A DNA stretch of 64,000 nucleotides from NCBI RefSeq assembly GCF_019973615.1, contig NZ_AP024238.1, positions 4,547,989-4,611,988 on the forward strand, in the 5' to 3' direction. Every line of letters begins with the position of its first letter. Within the stretch, counting starts at the first letter, position 1. Shown piece by piece: positions 1-8,819 of this stretch. The notes under the pieces were generated by a model that did not search any database, was not told the DNA's origin, and saw nothing but the letters and a program-made list of their open reading frames with translations. This stretch comes from Rhodoferax lithotrophicus (GTDB lineage Bacteria > Pseudomonadota > Gammaproteobacteria > Burkholderiales > Burkholderiaceae_C). The position numbers were made by a program, and so were the translations under genes.

Positions 1-246
1 TCCCAGTGCCGCCAAGCGGTAGCCGTCCCACATCAGCATGATGACCAATGCACACAACAACACCGCTGCCAGCGTGAAGCTCATCAGCGCCGAAGCGGCC
101 CAAAAAAGGCCGACGCTGATGCGGTGTTTTTCCAGTTCCAGCTCGGTACCAAGCAGGGCCAAACGAACCCGCAGAAACTCCATCCCAACACCCAGGGAAG
201 CCTGCAATTGGGCCAACAAGCCCCCCGAAGCATGGGTGTCTGCCAT
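1..246 (-). CDS. Phage-holin-family (DUF1469, YqjE-like) membrane protein, C-terminus beyond window
   Basis: The first 82 codons of a leftward gene are present; the rest lies off the left edge. The start ATG is 4 bp after the stop of the DUF883 gene, so the two are very likely co-transcribed. The N-terminal half is amphipathic and charged (MADTHASGGLLAQLQ, then RVRLALLGTELELEKHR). It is followed by a long hydrophobic stretch beginning ISVGLFWAASALM, which fits the first membrane segment of DUF1469 proteins. In enterobacteria the order yqjD-yqjE-yqjK is stress-induced and membrane or ribosome associated. The exact role is unknown. Confidence 0.75.
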   Translation of the reverse strand, partial: MADTHASGGLLAQLQASLGVGMEFLRVRLALLGTELELEKHRISVGLFWAASALMSFTLAAVLLCALVIMLMWDGYRLAALG

Positions 247-250
247 GAAC

Positions 251-562
251 TTAACGGCGGCTGATCAACAGGCCAACCACCAGCCCCAAACCGGCAGCAA
301 TGCCGATGGACTTCCATGGATTTTCATGCACAAATTCATCCGTGGCATGGCCTGCGGCTTTGGCTTTTTCCACGGTGGCTTGCTGCAGGTGATGCAACTC
401 CGATTTCGCTTGCTGGATACGGTCCATGACCCGTTTGCGCAACTCAACCGCGCTGGCACTGACTTCATCTGCGGTGAGCTTCAGCAATTCCTCGGAGTCA
501 GCCACCCCTTGACTCAAATCGCTGATGAGTTTTTCTTTGCTGATTTGCAAGGCTTCGGACAT
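251..562 (-). CDS. DUF883 family (ElaB/YqjD-like) membrane-anchored protein
   Basis: This is a 103-residue protein. A long charged helical N-terminal part (about residues 1-75, rich in E, K, Q and S) is followed by the family's glycine-rich C-terminal membrane anchor (NPWKSIGIAAGLGLVVGLL) and a terminal RR. A good Shine-Dalgarno (AAGGAG) lies just before the ATG. ElaB/YqjD proteins are tail-anchored inner-membrane proteins, some of which bind ribosomes in stationary phase; that function is inferred from family only. It is the first gene of an operon with the DUF1469 protein downstream. Confidence 0.85.
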   Translation of the reverse strand: MSEALQISKEKLISDLSQGVADSEELLKLTADEVSASAVELRKRVMDRIQQAKSELHHLQQATVEKAKAAGHATDEFVHENPWKSIGIAAGLGLVVGLLISRR

Positions 563-677
563 GATGAAACTCCTTATTTACAAAATTAAAACGCCTGTTC
601 CATTCTAGGACTTTGTCATTTTGGTTCCAAATGTTCGTTCAGCTATAACAACACCTGCACACTGGTGAACACGCGGC

Positions 678-1640
678 TCAATCGACAAAAAAATTCACGG
701 GCAAGCCCGCCCCATCGACCCGCATCGACAGCACCTGACCTGACAGCGGGTAGGCCGCCAGCTCTGCCGCGCTGCGGTGATGGTGCACGCTGGTGAGGTA
801 CAGGGTTTTGAAATCTTCGCCCCCCAGGCAGGGCATGGTGGGGCATTGCAGCGGGGTGGCGATGTCAGCCAAAAGCGTGCCGTCTGGTGCCAACTGGCAG
901 ACGCGCCGGCCTTCATACAGGGCGACCCAGTAGTTGCCTTGGGCATCCACCGTTGCGCCGTCGGGGCGACCCCGGTAAGCGCCATTGCTGGCATCGGTGG
1001 GCTCACACGACCAGTCGGCCGGTTTGGGCGCAAAGCGGGCAAATACCCGCTGGTTCGACAAGGCGGCGCTGGGCAGATCAAAGTCCCAGGCCCAGACGGT
1101 GTGGCTGGGGGTATCGGCCCAGTACAGGGTGCGCTGATCTGGACTCCAGGCCAGGCCGTTGGCGGTGGTGATGCCCGATGTGGGGCTGATTTTGCAGCTC
1201 ACCTCAGGGCGGCCGCTGCGGGCATCAAGGCAGTACAGGGCGGCGTTTTTCCGGGTGCGCGTCTCGTCGATGGTGCCCACCCAGAAGCGCCCGAGTGCGT
1301 CGCACTTGCCGTCGTTGGCACGCATCTGGGCCGGGTCATAGTCCAGCGTGGTCAGGCGCACCAGCGGGCCACCCCAGTCCCGCGCACGGTAGATGCCATC
1401 GCGCAGCGCCAGCACCAGGCCACCACGGGCTGCCGGGGCCATACAGCCGGGCTCACTCGGCATCGGCCAGACCTCGACCGTTTCCATGTAGATGTTGGCC
1501 CGCAGAATCTGCCGCCCCACAATGTCCAGCCAGTACAGCATTTGCTCCTGCGGATGCCAGAACGGTGATTCACCCAGAGCCGCCATGTGGGGGGCAACGG
1601 TTTGCCAGGGTTCTGATGTGGTGATTGAAGTGCTGTTCAT
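678..1640 (-). CDS. SMP-30/gluconolactonase/LRE family lactonase
   Basis: This 320-residue protein has the six-bladed beta-propeller signatures of the SMP-30 family: an early metal-ligand Glu in GESPFW (E24), the NDGKCDALGRFWVGT blade with its Asn ligand, NGLAWSPDQRTLYWAD, and RPDGATVDAQGNYWVA carrying the metal-binding Asp. Members are Ca2+ or Zn2+ dependent sugar-lactone hydrolases (gluconolactone, arabinonolactone, xylonolactone). The precise sugar cannot be assigned because no sugar dehydrogenase or dehydratase lies next to it. The start is backed by GGAGGAG about 8 nt upstream. A palindrome (1656-1670) sits immediately upstream. Confidence 0.85.
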   Translation of the reverse strand: MNSTSITTSEPWQTVAPHMAALGESPFWHPQEQMLYWLDIVGRQILRANIYMETVEVWPMPSEPGCMAPAARGGLVLALRDGIYRARDWGGPLVRLTTLDYDPAQMRANDGKCDALGRFWVGTIDETRTRKNAALYCLDARSGRPEVSCKISPTSGITTANGLAWSPDQRTLYWADTPSHTVWAWDFDLPSAALSNQRVFARFAPKPADWSCEPTDASNGAYRGRPDGATVDAQGNYWVALYEGRRVCQLAPDGTLLADIATPLQCPTMPCLGGEDFKTLYLTSVHHHRSAAELAAYPLSGQVLSMRVDGAGLPVNFFVD

Positions 1641-1655
1641 GGTGCGGTCTCCTCC

Positions 1656-1670
1656 CGGGCATTGTGCCCG
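1656..1670. promoter_or_regulatory. Short palindrome upstream of the lactonase gene
   Basis: CGGGCA-ttg-TGCCCG is a perfect 6-bp inverted repeat ending 16 bp before the lactonase start codon and abutting its Shine-Dalgarno. It could be an operator or a hairpin affecting initiation. No regulator is adjacent and the function is not established. Confidence 0.3.
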
Positions 1671-1700
1671 TGGCAGCTGGCCCAGATAACCACGAGGTTA

Positions 1701-1726
1701 CCGGCCCTAGCGGGCTAGGGCTCCGG
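1701..1726. terminator. Strong hairpin between the DMT exporter and lactonase genes
   Basis: CCGG-CCCTAGC-gg-GCTAGGG-ct-CCGG forms a long GC-rich stem just downstream of the exporter gene, both genes reading leftward. There is no T-run on either strand, so a Rho-independent terminator is not certain. It may stabilise or process the transcript. Confidence 0.35.
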
Positions 1727-1733
1727 TGCTTGA

Positions 1734-2624
1734 TCAAGCTCGCCGCAGCGTCGTCCACAGCGCCGCCAAAACAATCAGCCCGCCACCGAGCCAGCCGCTG
1801 AGGCTGAGTGACTCCCCCAGCCAGAACACCGCAAACAATGCACCAAAAGCGGGTTCGCTGCTGGTCAGCAGGGCCACCCGGCTGGGCGAGCTATGCTGAA
1901 GCGCCCAGTTTTGCGCAAAAAAAGCAAAGATGGTGCAGCCCAGCACCAGGTACAAGCTGGCTTGCCAGAAGGCACTGGCTTGCGGCAGTGGCGGCAAGCC
2001 ACCGGGCAGACACAACGCCAGCAGCAAGCTGCCAAAACCAATCACCGCCGCCTGTACCGCCGTCAGCGCCAGTGCCGGTGCACGGCTGTGGCGGGTCAGC
2101 TTAGCAGTCTGGCAGACAGTGATGGCACGCAGCACAGCCGCGGCCAGCATCAGCGCGTCACCCAGGCCCAGGGTGCCAACCAGCCCCCCACTGAGCAGCG
2201 CAGCACCCAACAGGGACAGCCCGGCAAACACCCACATCGCCTGGGCCGGACGACGACCCAGCAACCACCACTCGACCAACGGCGTGAACACCACACACAA
2301 GCTGATCAAAAGCGCGGCATTGCTGGCCTGGGTATGTGCCACGCCCAAGGTTTCACACAGAAAAATGCCCAGCATCAGCCCGCCCAAGGGCAAGCCGGTG
2401 CGCCAGGCATCACGCCGCTGCAGGGCGCTGGTGCGCCACAGGGCGGGCAGCAGCAACACCAACGTCAGGATGAAGCGCACCGCCAGAAAGCCAAGCACCG
2501 GGTAAAAAACCAGCGCACCTTTGGCCACGCCATAGCTGGTGCCCCAGACCACGGCAACCAGCAGCAGGGCAAGATCGGACAAGAGGAGCAGGCTTTTGGG
2601 CTGCGGCAGGGCAAGGGTGTTCAT
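1734..2624 (-). CDS. DMT family (EamA) transporter
   Basis: This is a ten-segment inner-membrane transporter of the drug/metabolite superfamily with two EamA repeats. Early VVWGTSYGVAKGAL is the repeat-1 signature (a W-G-x-x-F/Y motif in the first helix), and GCTIFAFFAQNWALQHSSPSR followed by LTSSEPAFGALFA is the repeat-2 signature. The start chosen (MNTLALPQPKS) gives 296 residues, normal for the family. An in-frame extension upstream to 2741 encodes a non-hydrophobic leader that overlaps the promoter region of the divergent lipoprotein gene and is unlikely. The substrate is unknown. Confidence 0.8.
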   Translation of the reverse strand: MNTLALPQPKSLLLLSDLALLLVAVVWGTSYGVAKGALVFYPVLGFLAVRFILTLVLLLPALWRTSALQRRDAWRTGLPLGGLMLGIFLCETLGVAHTQASNAALLISLCVVFTPLVEWWLLGRRPAQAMWVFAGLSLLGAALLSGGLVGTLGLGDALMLAAAVLRAITVCQTAKLTRHSRAPALALTAVQAAVIGFGSLLLALCLPGGLPPLPQASAFWQASLYLVLGCTIFAFFAQNWALQHSSPSRVALLTSSEPAFGALFAVFWLGESLSLSGWLGGGLIVLAALWTTLRRA

Positions 2625-2784
2625 GAAAAAGTGTCTGATTTTGGAATCAGCCTCCATCATAAATTTCAGCACCAATGGTGATAATCCATCTGAGCAGAAC
2701 AAGATTTGTGCACAGGGAGCATCAATAACGCAACCAGCCAATCCACACTGCGCCTTTTCCTCAACAACTTTTGAAAGTCATTTC

Positions 2785-3219
2785 ATGAAAAACTTGATTG
2801 CCATCGCAGTTCTGGCCTCCAGCCTGGTGGGTTGTGCCTCCGTCAATATGGGAGATGCCCAACAGGATGCCGCCTTAAAAACATTTGCACCGGTCAAAGA
2901 CAAGACAGGGGTCTATATTTATCGCAACGAATCGATGGGAGCTGCCATCAAGATGAATGTCGAACTTGACGGACAAGCCATTGGCCAGACAGCAGCCAAT
3001 ACCTACCTCTACAAGGAAGTTACACCGGGCAAACACACCATCACCTCCAGGGCTGAAAACGACAGCTCTATTGAAGTGGATGCCCAGCCCGGAACACTGC
3101 TCTATGTCTGGCAAGAAGTGAAGATGGGAATTTTGGGAGCGCGCTCCAAGCTTCAGATCGTGGATCAGGCACAAGGTCAGAAGGGTGTACAAGAAACAAA
3201 ACTTGCCGAAACCAAATAA
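2785..3219 (+). CDS. DUF2846-like lipoprotein
   Basis: This 144-residue lipoprotein has a signal peptide ending in the lipobox LVGC, with lipidated Cys17. The mature part contains KTGVYIYRNESMGAAIKMNVELDG, a TYLYKEVTPGKHTI turn and a beta-rich PEGA-like fold typical of DUF2846 proteins. The next residue after Cys is Ala, so outer-membrane sorting is expected. It is transcribed divergently from the DMT exporter. The ATG at 2785 is preferred over a longer in-frame extension because it begins the signal peptide. The function is unknown. Confidence 0.75.
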   Translation: MKNLIAIAVLASSLVGCASVNMGDAQQDAALKTFAPVKDKTGVYIYRNESMGAAIKMNVELDGQAIGQTAANTYLYKEVTPGKHTITSRAENDSSIEVDAQPGTLLYVWQEVKMGILGARSKLQIVDQAQGQKGVQETKLAETK

Positions 3220-3329
3220 GCACGCAGATCTGCAGGGCAATAGAGGGGGATGTGGCAAGCCAGGTGTCTGTCAATGGCCTCCAGGCCGCATCATGCGCAA
3301 CACCATCACCCCGACAGGACCTGAACACC

Positions 3330-4241
3330 ATGAACCGCATCCACCAGCTTGAGTGCCTGCCAGACATGGCAGTGTTTGCCCGCGTGGTGGAGGCTGGCAG
3401 CTTCTCGGCGGCGGCGCGCCAACTGGGGCTGACACCGTCGGCGGTCAGTCGGCAAATTGCCCGGCTCGAAGGTGTGCTGCGGGTGCAGCTGCTGGTGCGC
3501 ACCACCCGTAAATTGAACCTCACCGAGGCAGGCAGCACGGCCTATACACGCTGCCAGGACCTGGTGGCCGCAGCGCGCGAGGTGCTGGCGCTCAGTGATA
3601 CCCACACGGCCACCCCGCGCGGGTTGGTGCGCGTCAGCATGCCCAAAACCATTGGCCGGCTGGTGGTGCACCCGCTGATGCCCGCCTTTTTGCGCCAGTA
3701 CCCCGAGGTGGATGTGCAACTCATCATCACCGACCGCACGGTGGACTTGTTTGAAGAAGGCATTGACCTGGCGATTCGCGTCACCGATGCGCCGCCACCC
3801 GGCCTGGCCGGTCGGCCACTGATGCGTATCCGTCACCTGGTGTGTGCCAGCCCAGCCTACCTGGCCGAGCACGGTACACCGGCTCATCCGCGTGATCTGG
3901 CGCAGCACAGCTGCATTTATCTGGGTGAAACCGCGCTGGATCGGCACTGGCGTTTTGGCCGTGCGGGTGAAGAGGTCAGCGTCAAAGTGAGTGGTCGCTA
4001 CGTGGCCAACCACAGCGAGGTGCGGCTGGAGGGGGCCCTGCAATCTTTCGGCATTGCCAGCTTGCCGGAATTCACCGCCCACACCAGCCTGGCCGCCGGA
4101 ACACTGGTGCCGGTGCTGGCCGATTGGGAACACCTGACCCACTACGCCGGAACAGCCTGGCTACTCTACCCGCCGAACCGTTTTCTGCCGGCCAAACTGC
4201 GGGTATGGATTGACCACCTGGTGGCGGGTCTGGCGGCTTGA
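3330..4241 (+). CDS. LysR-type transcriptional regulator
   Basis: This is a 303-residue LTTR. The N-terminal winged helix-turn-helix reads FARVVEAGSFSAAARQLG, then LTPSAVSRQIARLE, followed by the linker helix and a LysR substrate-binding domain (PKTIGRLVVHPLMPAFL, then DLFEEGIDLAIRV). It belongs to the CrgA/DsdC-like branch common in Burkholderiales. AGGA lies 8 nt before the ATG. No divergent target is adjacent: the next gene is a convergent thioesterase ending 5 bp away, so the regulated genes cannot be named. Confidence 0.88.
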   Translation: MNRIHQLECLPDMAVFARVVEAGSFSAAARQLGLTPSAVSRQIARLEGVLRVQLLVRTTRKLNLTEAGSTAYTRCQDLVAAAREVLALSDTHTATPRGLVRVSMPKTIGRLVVHPLMPAFLRQYPEVDVQLIITDRTVDLFEEGIDLAIRVTDAPPPGLAGRPLMRIRHLVCASPAYLAEHGTPAHPRDLAQHSCIYLGETALDRHWRFGRAGEEVSVKVSGRYVANHSEVRLEGALQSFGIASLPEFTAHTSLAAGTLVPVLADWEHLTHYAGTAWLLYPPNRFLPAKLRVWIDHLVAGLAA

Positions 4242-4246
4242 GCCGT

Positions 4247-4771
4247 TCAGCGCCTTTCACCCGAAGACAAGGCGAGGCGTTCACCCGGCTCAGCGCTGCT
4301 GCGGGTGGCGCTGAAGCGTTGCTCCATCTCGCGGCGCATTTGCTTGCGCAGTTCGGCGGCGGCGTGGCGGCGGATTTCGTCAGGGGTGCTGGGTTGCAAC
4401 GGGGTGACTGGCGCGGGCTTTTTGTCGTCGTCCACCGCCACCATGGTGAAGAAGCAACTGTTCACATGGCGCACCACACGCTTCTGGATGTCTTCTGCAA
4501 TCACCTTGATGCCAATTTCCATCGACGACGAGCCGGTGTGGTTGACCGCTGCCAGAAACGTGACCAGTTCCCCCACATGGATCGGCTGGCGGAACATGAC
4601 CTGATCCACACTGAGCGTGACCACATAGCGCCCGGCGTAGCGGCTGGCGCAGGCAAAGGCCACCTGGTCGAGCAGCTTCAAAATGCTGCCGCCATGCACA
4701 TTGCCGGAAAAATTGGCGGTGTCGGGGGTCATGAGCACGGTCATGGAGAGTTGGTGAATCGGCAAATCCAT
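4247..4771 (-). CDS. Hotdog-fold acyl-CoA thioesterase (YciA/BFIT-like)
   Basis: This 174-residue protein has a single hotdog domain in the first ~125 residues. NFSGNVHGGSILKLLDQVA carries the conserved Asn and Asp of the acyl-CoA hydrolase active site, and HVGELVTFLAAVNHTGSSSMEIG is the second conserved block. The C-terminal ~45 residues are charged, helical and apparently family-variable. It hydrolyses acyl-CoAs to free acid and CoA in the cytosol; chain-length preference cannot be read from sequence. It is convergent with the LysR gene with almost no gap. Confidence 0.85.
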   Translation of the reverse strand: MDLPIHQLSMTVLMTPDTANFSGNVHGGSILKLLDQVAFACASRYAGRYVVTLSVDQVMFRQPIHVGELVTFLAAVNHTGSSSMEIGIKVIAEDIQKRVVRHVNSCFFTMVAVDDDKKPAPVTPLQPSTPDEIRRHAAAELRKQMRREMEQRFSATRSSAEPGERLALSSGERR

Positions 4772-4885
4772 GGGAACAAACTCCTCTTACAAAATCAGTC
4801 CGTTTGACTGAGCCTGCATACTACAGCCGCAGCGCCAGGGGCACAAACCGCACCGCCTCCGCATGGTCAATCTCTATGCCAAAGT

Positions 4886-4932
4886 GACCTCTAGCGCTTT
4901 TATATAAAGCGTTGGAAGCTATCAAATTTGAT
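4886..4932 (-). repeat. Interspersed Comamonadaceae-type repeat, copy A
   Basis: On the minus strand this reads ATCAAATTTGATAGCTTCC-AACGCTTTATATAAAAGCGCTAGAGG. It contains both dyads of the repeat family: ATCAAATTTGAT and AAGCGCT. It lies between the thioesterase start and the transglutaminase gene end. Confidence 0.7.
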
Positions 4933-5001
4933 GTGATGAAGTACACCTTAGTCCTGCGCCTAACAACAACCACATCGCAATCTGTCGCCTGTCGAAACCG
5001 A

Positions 5002-6351
5002 TCAACGCACGGTGTATTCGAGCAATGACGTGAATGAGGTGGATTTGTCGAACTTGGCGACAACCGAGCTGTTCCCGGTCGCGGTGACCACATCACCCGC
5101 CCATTCTTCTCCGTTCTGGACGAGTTTTTTCCATTGGCCCCCTGTGATGACTTGGACGCTGATCGCACCCGCCACACGGAGTCGAAATCGGTAACTGTGC
5201 CCAGCCTTCAAAATTCCTGTCATCGGTTCGACCAGCGTCACTTGGCGTGCTGTGAACGCATCAAACGGAGACGGAAACGCTGAATCTTGCTCACCCTTTT
5301 GAGCTGTAATTCGATAATCCATCACCCATTGAAGCGGCTTTTCGCTGTCTCGCACTTCCGCAAACAAGCGAAGAATGTATTCGCCAGATTGCGGAAACGC
5401 TGCGTCGGCTCTCGCTTCCGTGGCGCTGACCTGTACCAACGTGTAGTCACCATCGATGGCCTGTCGTGTCGCGGCATCCATCAGCCGAGCCGACATTCGG
5501 ACTGGCTGGGTGACACCAAGGCTCACGGACACACGATCCTGGGCGCTGATGTGCACATGTGACTGATTGCCTAGACGAAAACCGAGTCGCCAGAACGATG
5601 CTTGAACAAACGCGAGCTTGGCATACTGCTCAGCAGTAATCGGTCGTTCCAGTAACTGCCAACTCGGAACTTGTGGCAGGTGATCGATGACAAATACATC
5701 GGGCGAAGTTAAAAAGTAGTGCTCTTGAAAGGTGCGAACAAAGTGCATCTGTTGATCGATGATTCCCGCGCCCCATGTCAGATCCATCAACCGCCATTGG
5801 CCGTCTACCCGTACCGAATTCCAGGCGTGATCGGCAGGGCCAGAAAACCGCTGACCGGGCGTGTAGCCGTAACCCTTTGACCATCCATTGATGCCCAAGA
5901 TGTCCAGCCCCATCGCCCGCCCAATGGACTCACCCAAACGCACATACCCCTCGCAAACGGCTAACCTGCGCTGCAGTACCGCGTCCGGATTTTGGTTACC
6001 GGGCTTGCCACTGCGAAGGCCTTCCACATCGTAGTCAATGTTTTTGGTCACCCACCGGTAGAGTGCACGGGCACGACTGAGGTCATCAGGCCCTACCCCC
6101 GACAGATAGGCAGCCAGTGTGACAACCGACTGGGTGGCACTGGTCGGGGCGGCATCGGTGTAGGTATCGATGGCCGCAAGTTGATCACTGGATAGGACTT
6201 GAACCAACCCGACTGGCGGGGTTGGCGTGATACTAAATTCAGCACTCGTGCGCACGAATGACTTATCAGCATTTGGGAACGAAAACGGCAAAGACTGCGC
6301 AGCAGCAACCAACGGCAGCACAAGCAAGATGAACCGTATCAGGCTACGCAT
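5002..6351 (-). CDS. Exported transglutaminase-like domain protein
   Basis: This 449-residue protein has an N-terminal signal peptide (MRSLIRFILLVLPLVAAAQ) and a transglutaminase-like core around residues 85-220. The catalytic triad is visible as Cys in RRLAVCEGYVRLG, His in DHAWNSVRVDG and Asp in LMDLTWGAG. This is the transglutaminase/peptidase arrangement seen in Cyk3-like and secreted bacterial proteins. The C-terminal half is beta-rich and unassigned. It probably acts in the periplasm as a peptidase or amidase. Local GC is lower than in the flanking recX and thioesterase genes, suggesting possible later acquisition. Confidence 0.75.
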   Translation of the reverse strand: MRSLIRFILLVLPLVAAAQSLPFSFPNADKSFVRTSAEFSITPTPPVGLVQVLSSDQLAAIDTYTDAAPTSATQSVVTLAAYLSGVGPDDLSRARALYRWVTKNIDYDVEGLRSGKPGNQNPDAVLQRRLAVCEGYVRLGESIGRAMGLDILGINGWSKGYGYTPGQRFSGPADHAWNSVRVDGQWRLMDLTWGAGIIDQQMHFVRTFQEHYFLTSPDVFVIDHLPQVPSWQLLERPITAEQYAKLAFVQASFWRLGFRLGNQSHVHISAQDRVSVSLGVTQPVRMSARLMDAATRQAIDGDYTLVQVSATEARADAAFPQSGEYILRLFAEVRDSEKPLQWVMDYRITAQKGEQDSAFPSPFDAFTARQVTLVEPMTGILKAGHSYRFRLRVAGAISVQVITGGQWKKLVQNGEEWAGDVVTATGNSSVVAKFDKSTSFTSLLEYTVR

Positions 6352-6495
6352 AGGGTAAAAGTATATTCAGAATCACTACTGTCCAGTGAGCGTCGTTCTG
6401 TCGCGCAAGGCGATCCCCGCACCCCAAAAGGTCAAACAGACAACGCGGCAGGTCTTTGGAAACGGTAAGCCCACGCCGTCAGGCAGGATGATGGG

Positions 6496-6972
6496 TCATG
6501 CGTCCAGGCTTGCGGAATCGTCGTCTGCCCTATCCGCCGCCTTGACCACGCGCCGAATCACATCCCCGCTAAAACCCCGGGCCGCCAGAAAGCGCATTTG
6601 ACGTGCGGCCTCGGTGACATCCTGCGCAGGGGTACCAAATTTCTTCACCCACACGGCGTGCGCCCGAACCAGCTCCGTGCTGCGTAACTCGGCCACGGCT
6701 TGCATCACGACATGTGGGTCAAGCCCCTTGGCTTGCAGCTCTTGTTGGATGCGCTGCGCTCCGAGCTTGCCCGCACGCCGGTTAAGCACCGACTCCACCA
6801 CCCGTTGTTCACTGATGAAGCCCTTGGCTTGCAAGTCATCCAGTGCCAGCGCCAGACTGCCAGGTTCCTCCTCAAAACGGGCTAATTTGCGCTCCAGCTC
6901 AGAGCGCGAATGCTCGCGCCCACTCAGCAGACGCAACGCACGGCCCTTGAGCGAAGGTTGATCAAACGCCAT
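6496..6972 (-). CDS. recX: RecX, regulator of RecA
   Basis: This 158-residue helical-repeat protein modulates RecA filaments. Recognisable RecX blocks are ALRLLSGREHSRSELERKLA, ALDDLQAKGFISEQRVVES, RRAGKLGAQRIQQELQAKG and KKFGTP followed by RQMRFLAARGFSGDVIRRV. The start MAFDQPSLKGRAL is preceded by AAGGTG; a 10-codon upstream extension is less likely. It follows recA on the same strand with 73 bp between them, a gap occupied by a repeat copy. Confidence 0.95.
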   Translation of the reverse strand: MAFDQPSLKGRALRLLSGREHSRSELERKLARFEEEPGSLALALDDLQAKGFISEQRVVESVLNRRAGKLGAQRIQQELQAKGLDPHVVMQAVAELRSTELVRAHAVWVKKFGTPAQDVTEAARQMRFLAARGFSGDVIRRVVKAADRADDDSASLDA

Positions 6973-7004
6973 AAAACACCTTGGCTGATTCTGGTTGACC
7001 ATAA

Positions 7005-7045
7005 AGCTATCAATAAAGTAGCTTCATACGCTTATAAATAAAGCC
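7005..7045 (+). repeat. Interspersed repeat, copy B (recA-recX gap)
   Basis: AAGCTATCAATAAAGTAGCTTCATACGCTTATAAATAAAGCC, a degenerate copy of the family, ends directly at the recA stop codon. It fills more than half of the recA-recX intergenic space and could form a hairpin between the two cistrons. Confidence 0.65.
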
Positions 7046-8128
7046 TTAGACTGCCTTTTTGCTTGCAACCTTGCTGACAGCTTCAGGCGACTCTGTCCCT
7101 GCCAGCAGCGGAATACCCAGCGAGGCCCGTACCTTGTTTTCAATTTCACGGGAAAGCTCCGGGTTCTCTTTCAAAAACTCGCGGGCGTTGTCACGACCCT
7201 GGCCAATTTTCTCGCCGTTGTAGGCGTACCAGGCACCGGACTTGTCCAGGATATTGGCGTTCACCCCCATGTCGATGATCTCGCCTTCGCGGCTGATGCC
7301 TTGACCAAACATGATGTCAAACTCTGCGGTTTTGAACGGGGGTGACACCTTGTTTTTAACCACTTTGACTTTGGTTTCATTGCCAATCGATTCGTCGCCC
7401 TTCTTGATGGTGCCGGTGCGGCGGATGTCCAGACGCACCGAAGCATAAAACTTGAGCGCATTGCCACCGGTGGTGGTCTCGGGGCTGCCAAACATCACAC
7501 CAATCTTCATGCGGATCTGATTGATGAAGATCACCATACAGTTGGTCTTTTTGATGTGGGCGGTGAGTTTGCGCAGTGCCTGGCTCATCAGGCGGGCTTG
7601 CAAGCCTGGCAGGCTGTCGCCCATTTCACCTTCGAGTTCGGCTTTGGGGGTCAAGGCCGCCACCGAGTCCACCACAATCAAATCGACCGCGCCGGAGCGC
7701 ACCAGGCTGTCGACAATCTCCAGCGCCTGCTCACCGGTGTCAGGCTGGCTGATCAGCAGGTCTTGCAGGTTGACACCGAGGTTTTGCGCGTACTGGATGT
7801 CCAGTGCGTGCTCGGCATCCACAAACGCGCATTGGCCGCCGGTTTTTTGCATTTCGGCGATCACTTGCAGGGTCAGCGTGGTTTTACCAGAAGATTCCGG
7901 GCCATAAATTTCCACCACCCGGCCACGCGGCAGGCCGCCGACACCAAGTGCAATATCCAGCCCGAGCGAACCGGTGGACACCACCTGGATGTCTTCAATC
8001 ACCTCGCCTTCTCCCAGACGCATGATGGTGCCCTTGCCGAATTGCTTTTCAATTTGCGCCAGCGCCACTTGCAGGGCTTTGGCTTTTTCAGCGTTGACGG
8101 GAGTGGGGGCCTTGACGGGTGCTTCCAT
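7046..8128 (-). CDS. recA: RecA recombinase
   Basis: This 360-residue ATP-dependent strand-exchange protein is also the LexA co-protease. Walker A GPESSGKT is at residues 76-83, Walker B is LIVVDSVAAL, the L1/L2 region includes IRMKIGVMFGSPETTTGGNALKFYAS, and the C-terminal domain continues to VASKKAV. The start chosen (MEAPVKAP) follows AGGAG with ideal spacing; the in-frame upstream extension is rejected. Two LexA-type boxes lie upstream, so SOS control is expected. Confidence 0.98.
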   Translation of the reverse strand: MEAPVKAPTPVNAEKAKALQVALAQIEKQFGKGTIMRLGEGEVIEDIQVVSTGSLGLDIALGVGGLPRGRVVEIYGPESSGKTTLTLQVIAEMQKTGGQCAFVDAEHALDIQYAQNLGVNLQDLLISQPDTGEQALEIVDSLVRSGAVDLIVVDSVAALTPKAELEGEMGDSLPGLQARLMSQALRKLTAHIKKTNCMVIFINQIRMKIGVMFGSPETTTGGNALKFYASVRLDIRRTGTIKKGDESIGNETKVKVVKNKVSPPFKTAEFDIMFGQGISREGEIIDMGVNANILDKSGAWYAYNGEKIGQGRDNAREFLKENPELSREIENKVRASLGIPLLAGTESPEAVSKVASKKAV

Positions 8129-8185
8129 GGTGAATCTCCTGAAGTTAAAACTAATCTGACACGGTTTGCAAAGGATTTGCATCTT

Positions 8186-8218
8186 CTGTTTTTAACAACA
8201 GGCTGGATGCTTGAACAG
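8186..8218 (-). promoter_or_regulatory. LexA (SOS) box pair upstream of recA
   Basis: CTGT-TTTTAACA-ACAG at 8186-8201 is a perfect match to the CTGT-N8-ACAG core of proteobacterial LexA boxes. It is followed at 8203-8218 by CTGG-N8-ACAG, seven of eight core bases. They sit about 58 and 75 bp upstream of the recA start codon. An AT-rich stretch beyond (8219-8280) can hold the recA promoter and that of the divergent MarR gene. Confidence 0.75.
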
Positions 8219-8283
8219 TAGTTTAATCTTTTTATGAAAATAAATTCATGGATTTTTAGTCAATTTAGCTTACTATTTACCTC

Positions 8284-8757
8284 ATGACACAGCACGTACC
8301 TATTCCGGGCTGGCGACTCTCCCATCTTGGGCACTGGTTGGCACAGGCATCCGCCCGGTTTGACCGCCGCGTATTGGCCTTGATGGCCGCCAATGACCGC
8401 ATGCCACTGGCCTTGGCCAACCTGGCCGGGCGTGGCAAGCTGACGGCTTCCCACATGCACATCTCCCGACATCTGGCCTTGGAGGGCTCGCGCCTGACCG
8501 AGCTTGCCAGTCAAGCCGGTATCAGCAAACAGGCCATGGGCAAACTGGTCGATCAATGTGAAGCATGGGGGCTGGTGCAGCGCCAGAATGACCCGCGCGA
8601 TGCACGTGCCTGCCGGGTGGTATTTACCGCTGCCGGACTCAGTTGGCTACAGGCCTTTCAAGAAGCGGTGACCCAAGCGCAAGCGGAGCTACATGCCGCC
8701 GTGGGGGACAACGTGGCTACCGTGATCGCGCTCGGACTGGAGGCTTATGCCGCCTAG
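8284..8757 (+). CDS. MarR family transcriptional regulator
   Basis: This is a 157-residue winged-helix protein. The recognition region reads LTELASQAGISKQAMGKLVDQCE, the wing is VQRQNDPRDARACRVVFTAAG (the DxR motif of MarR wings), and dimerisation helices flank it at both ends. It is divergent from recA and shares its promoter region. The next genes are a two-component system. Target and ligand are unknown. Confidence 0.85.
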   Translation: MTQHVPIPGWRLSHLGHWLAQASARFDRRVLALMAANDRMPLALANLAGRGKLTASHMHISRHLALEGSRLTELASQAGISKQAMGKLVDQCEAWGLVQRQNDPRDARACRVVFTAAGLSWLQAFQEAVTQAQAELHAAVGDNVATVIALGLEAYAA

Positions 8758-8819
8758 AATGACAAGAAGAGGCACCAAGCCAACTGTTCCATCTGACTGA
8801 CTGACAAGAGGAGACATAC

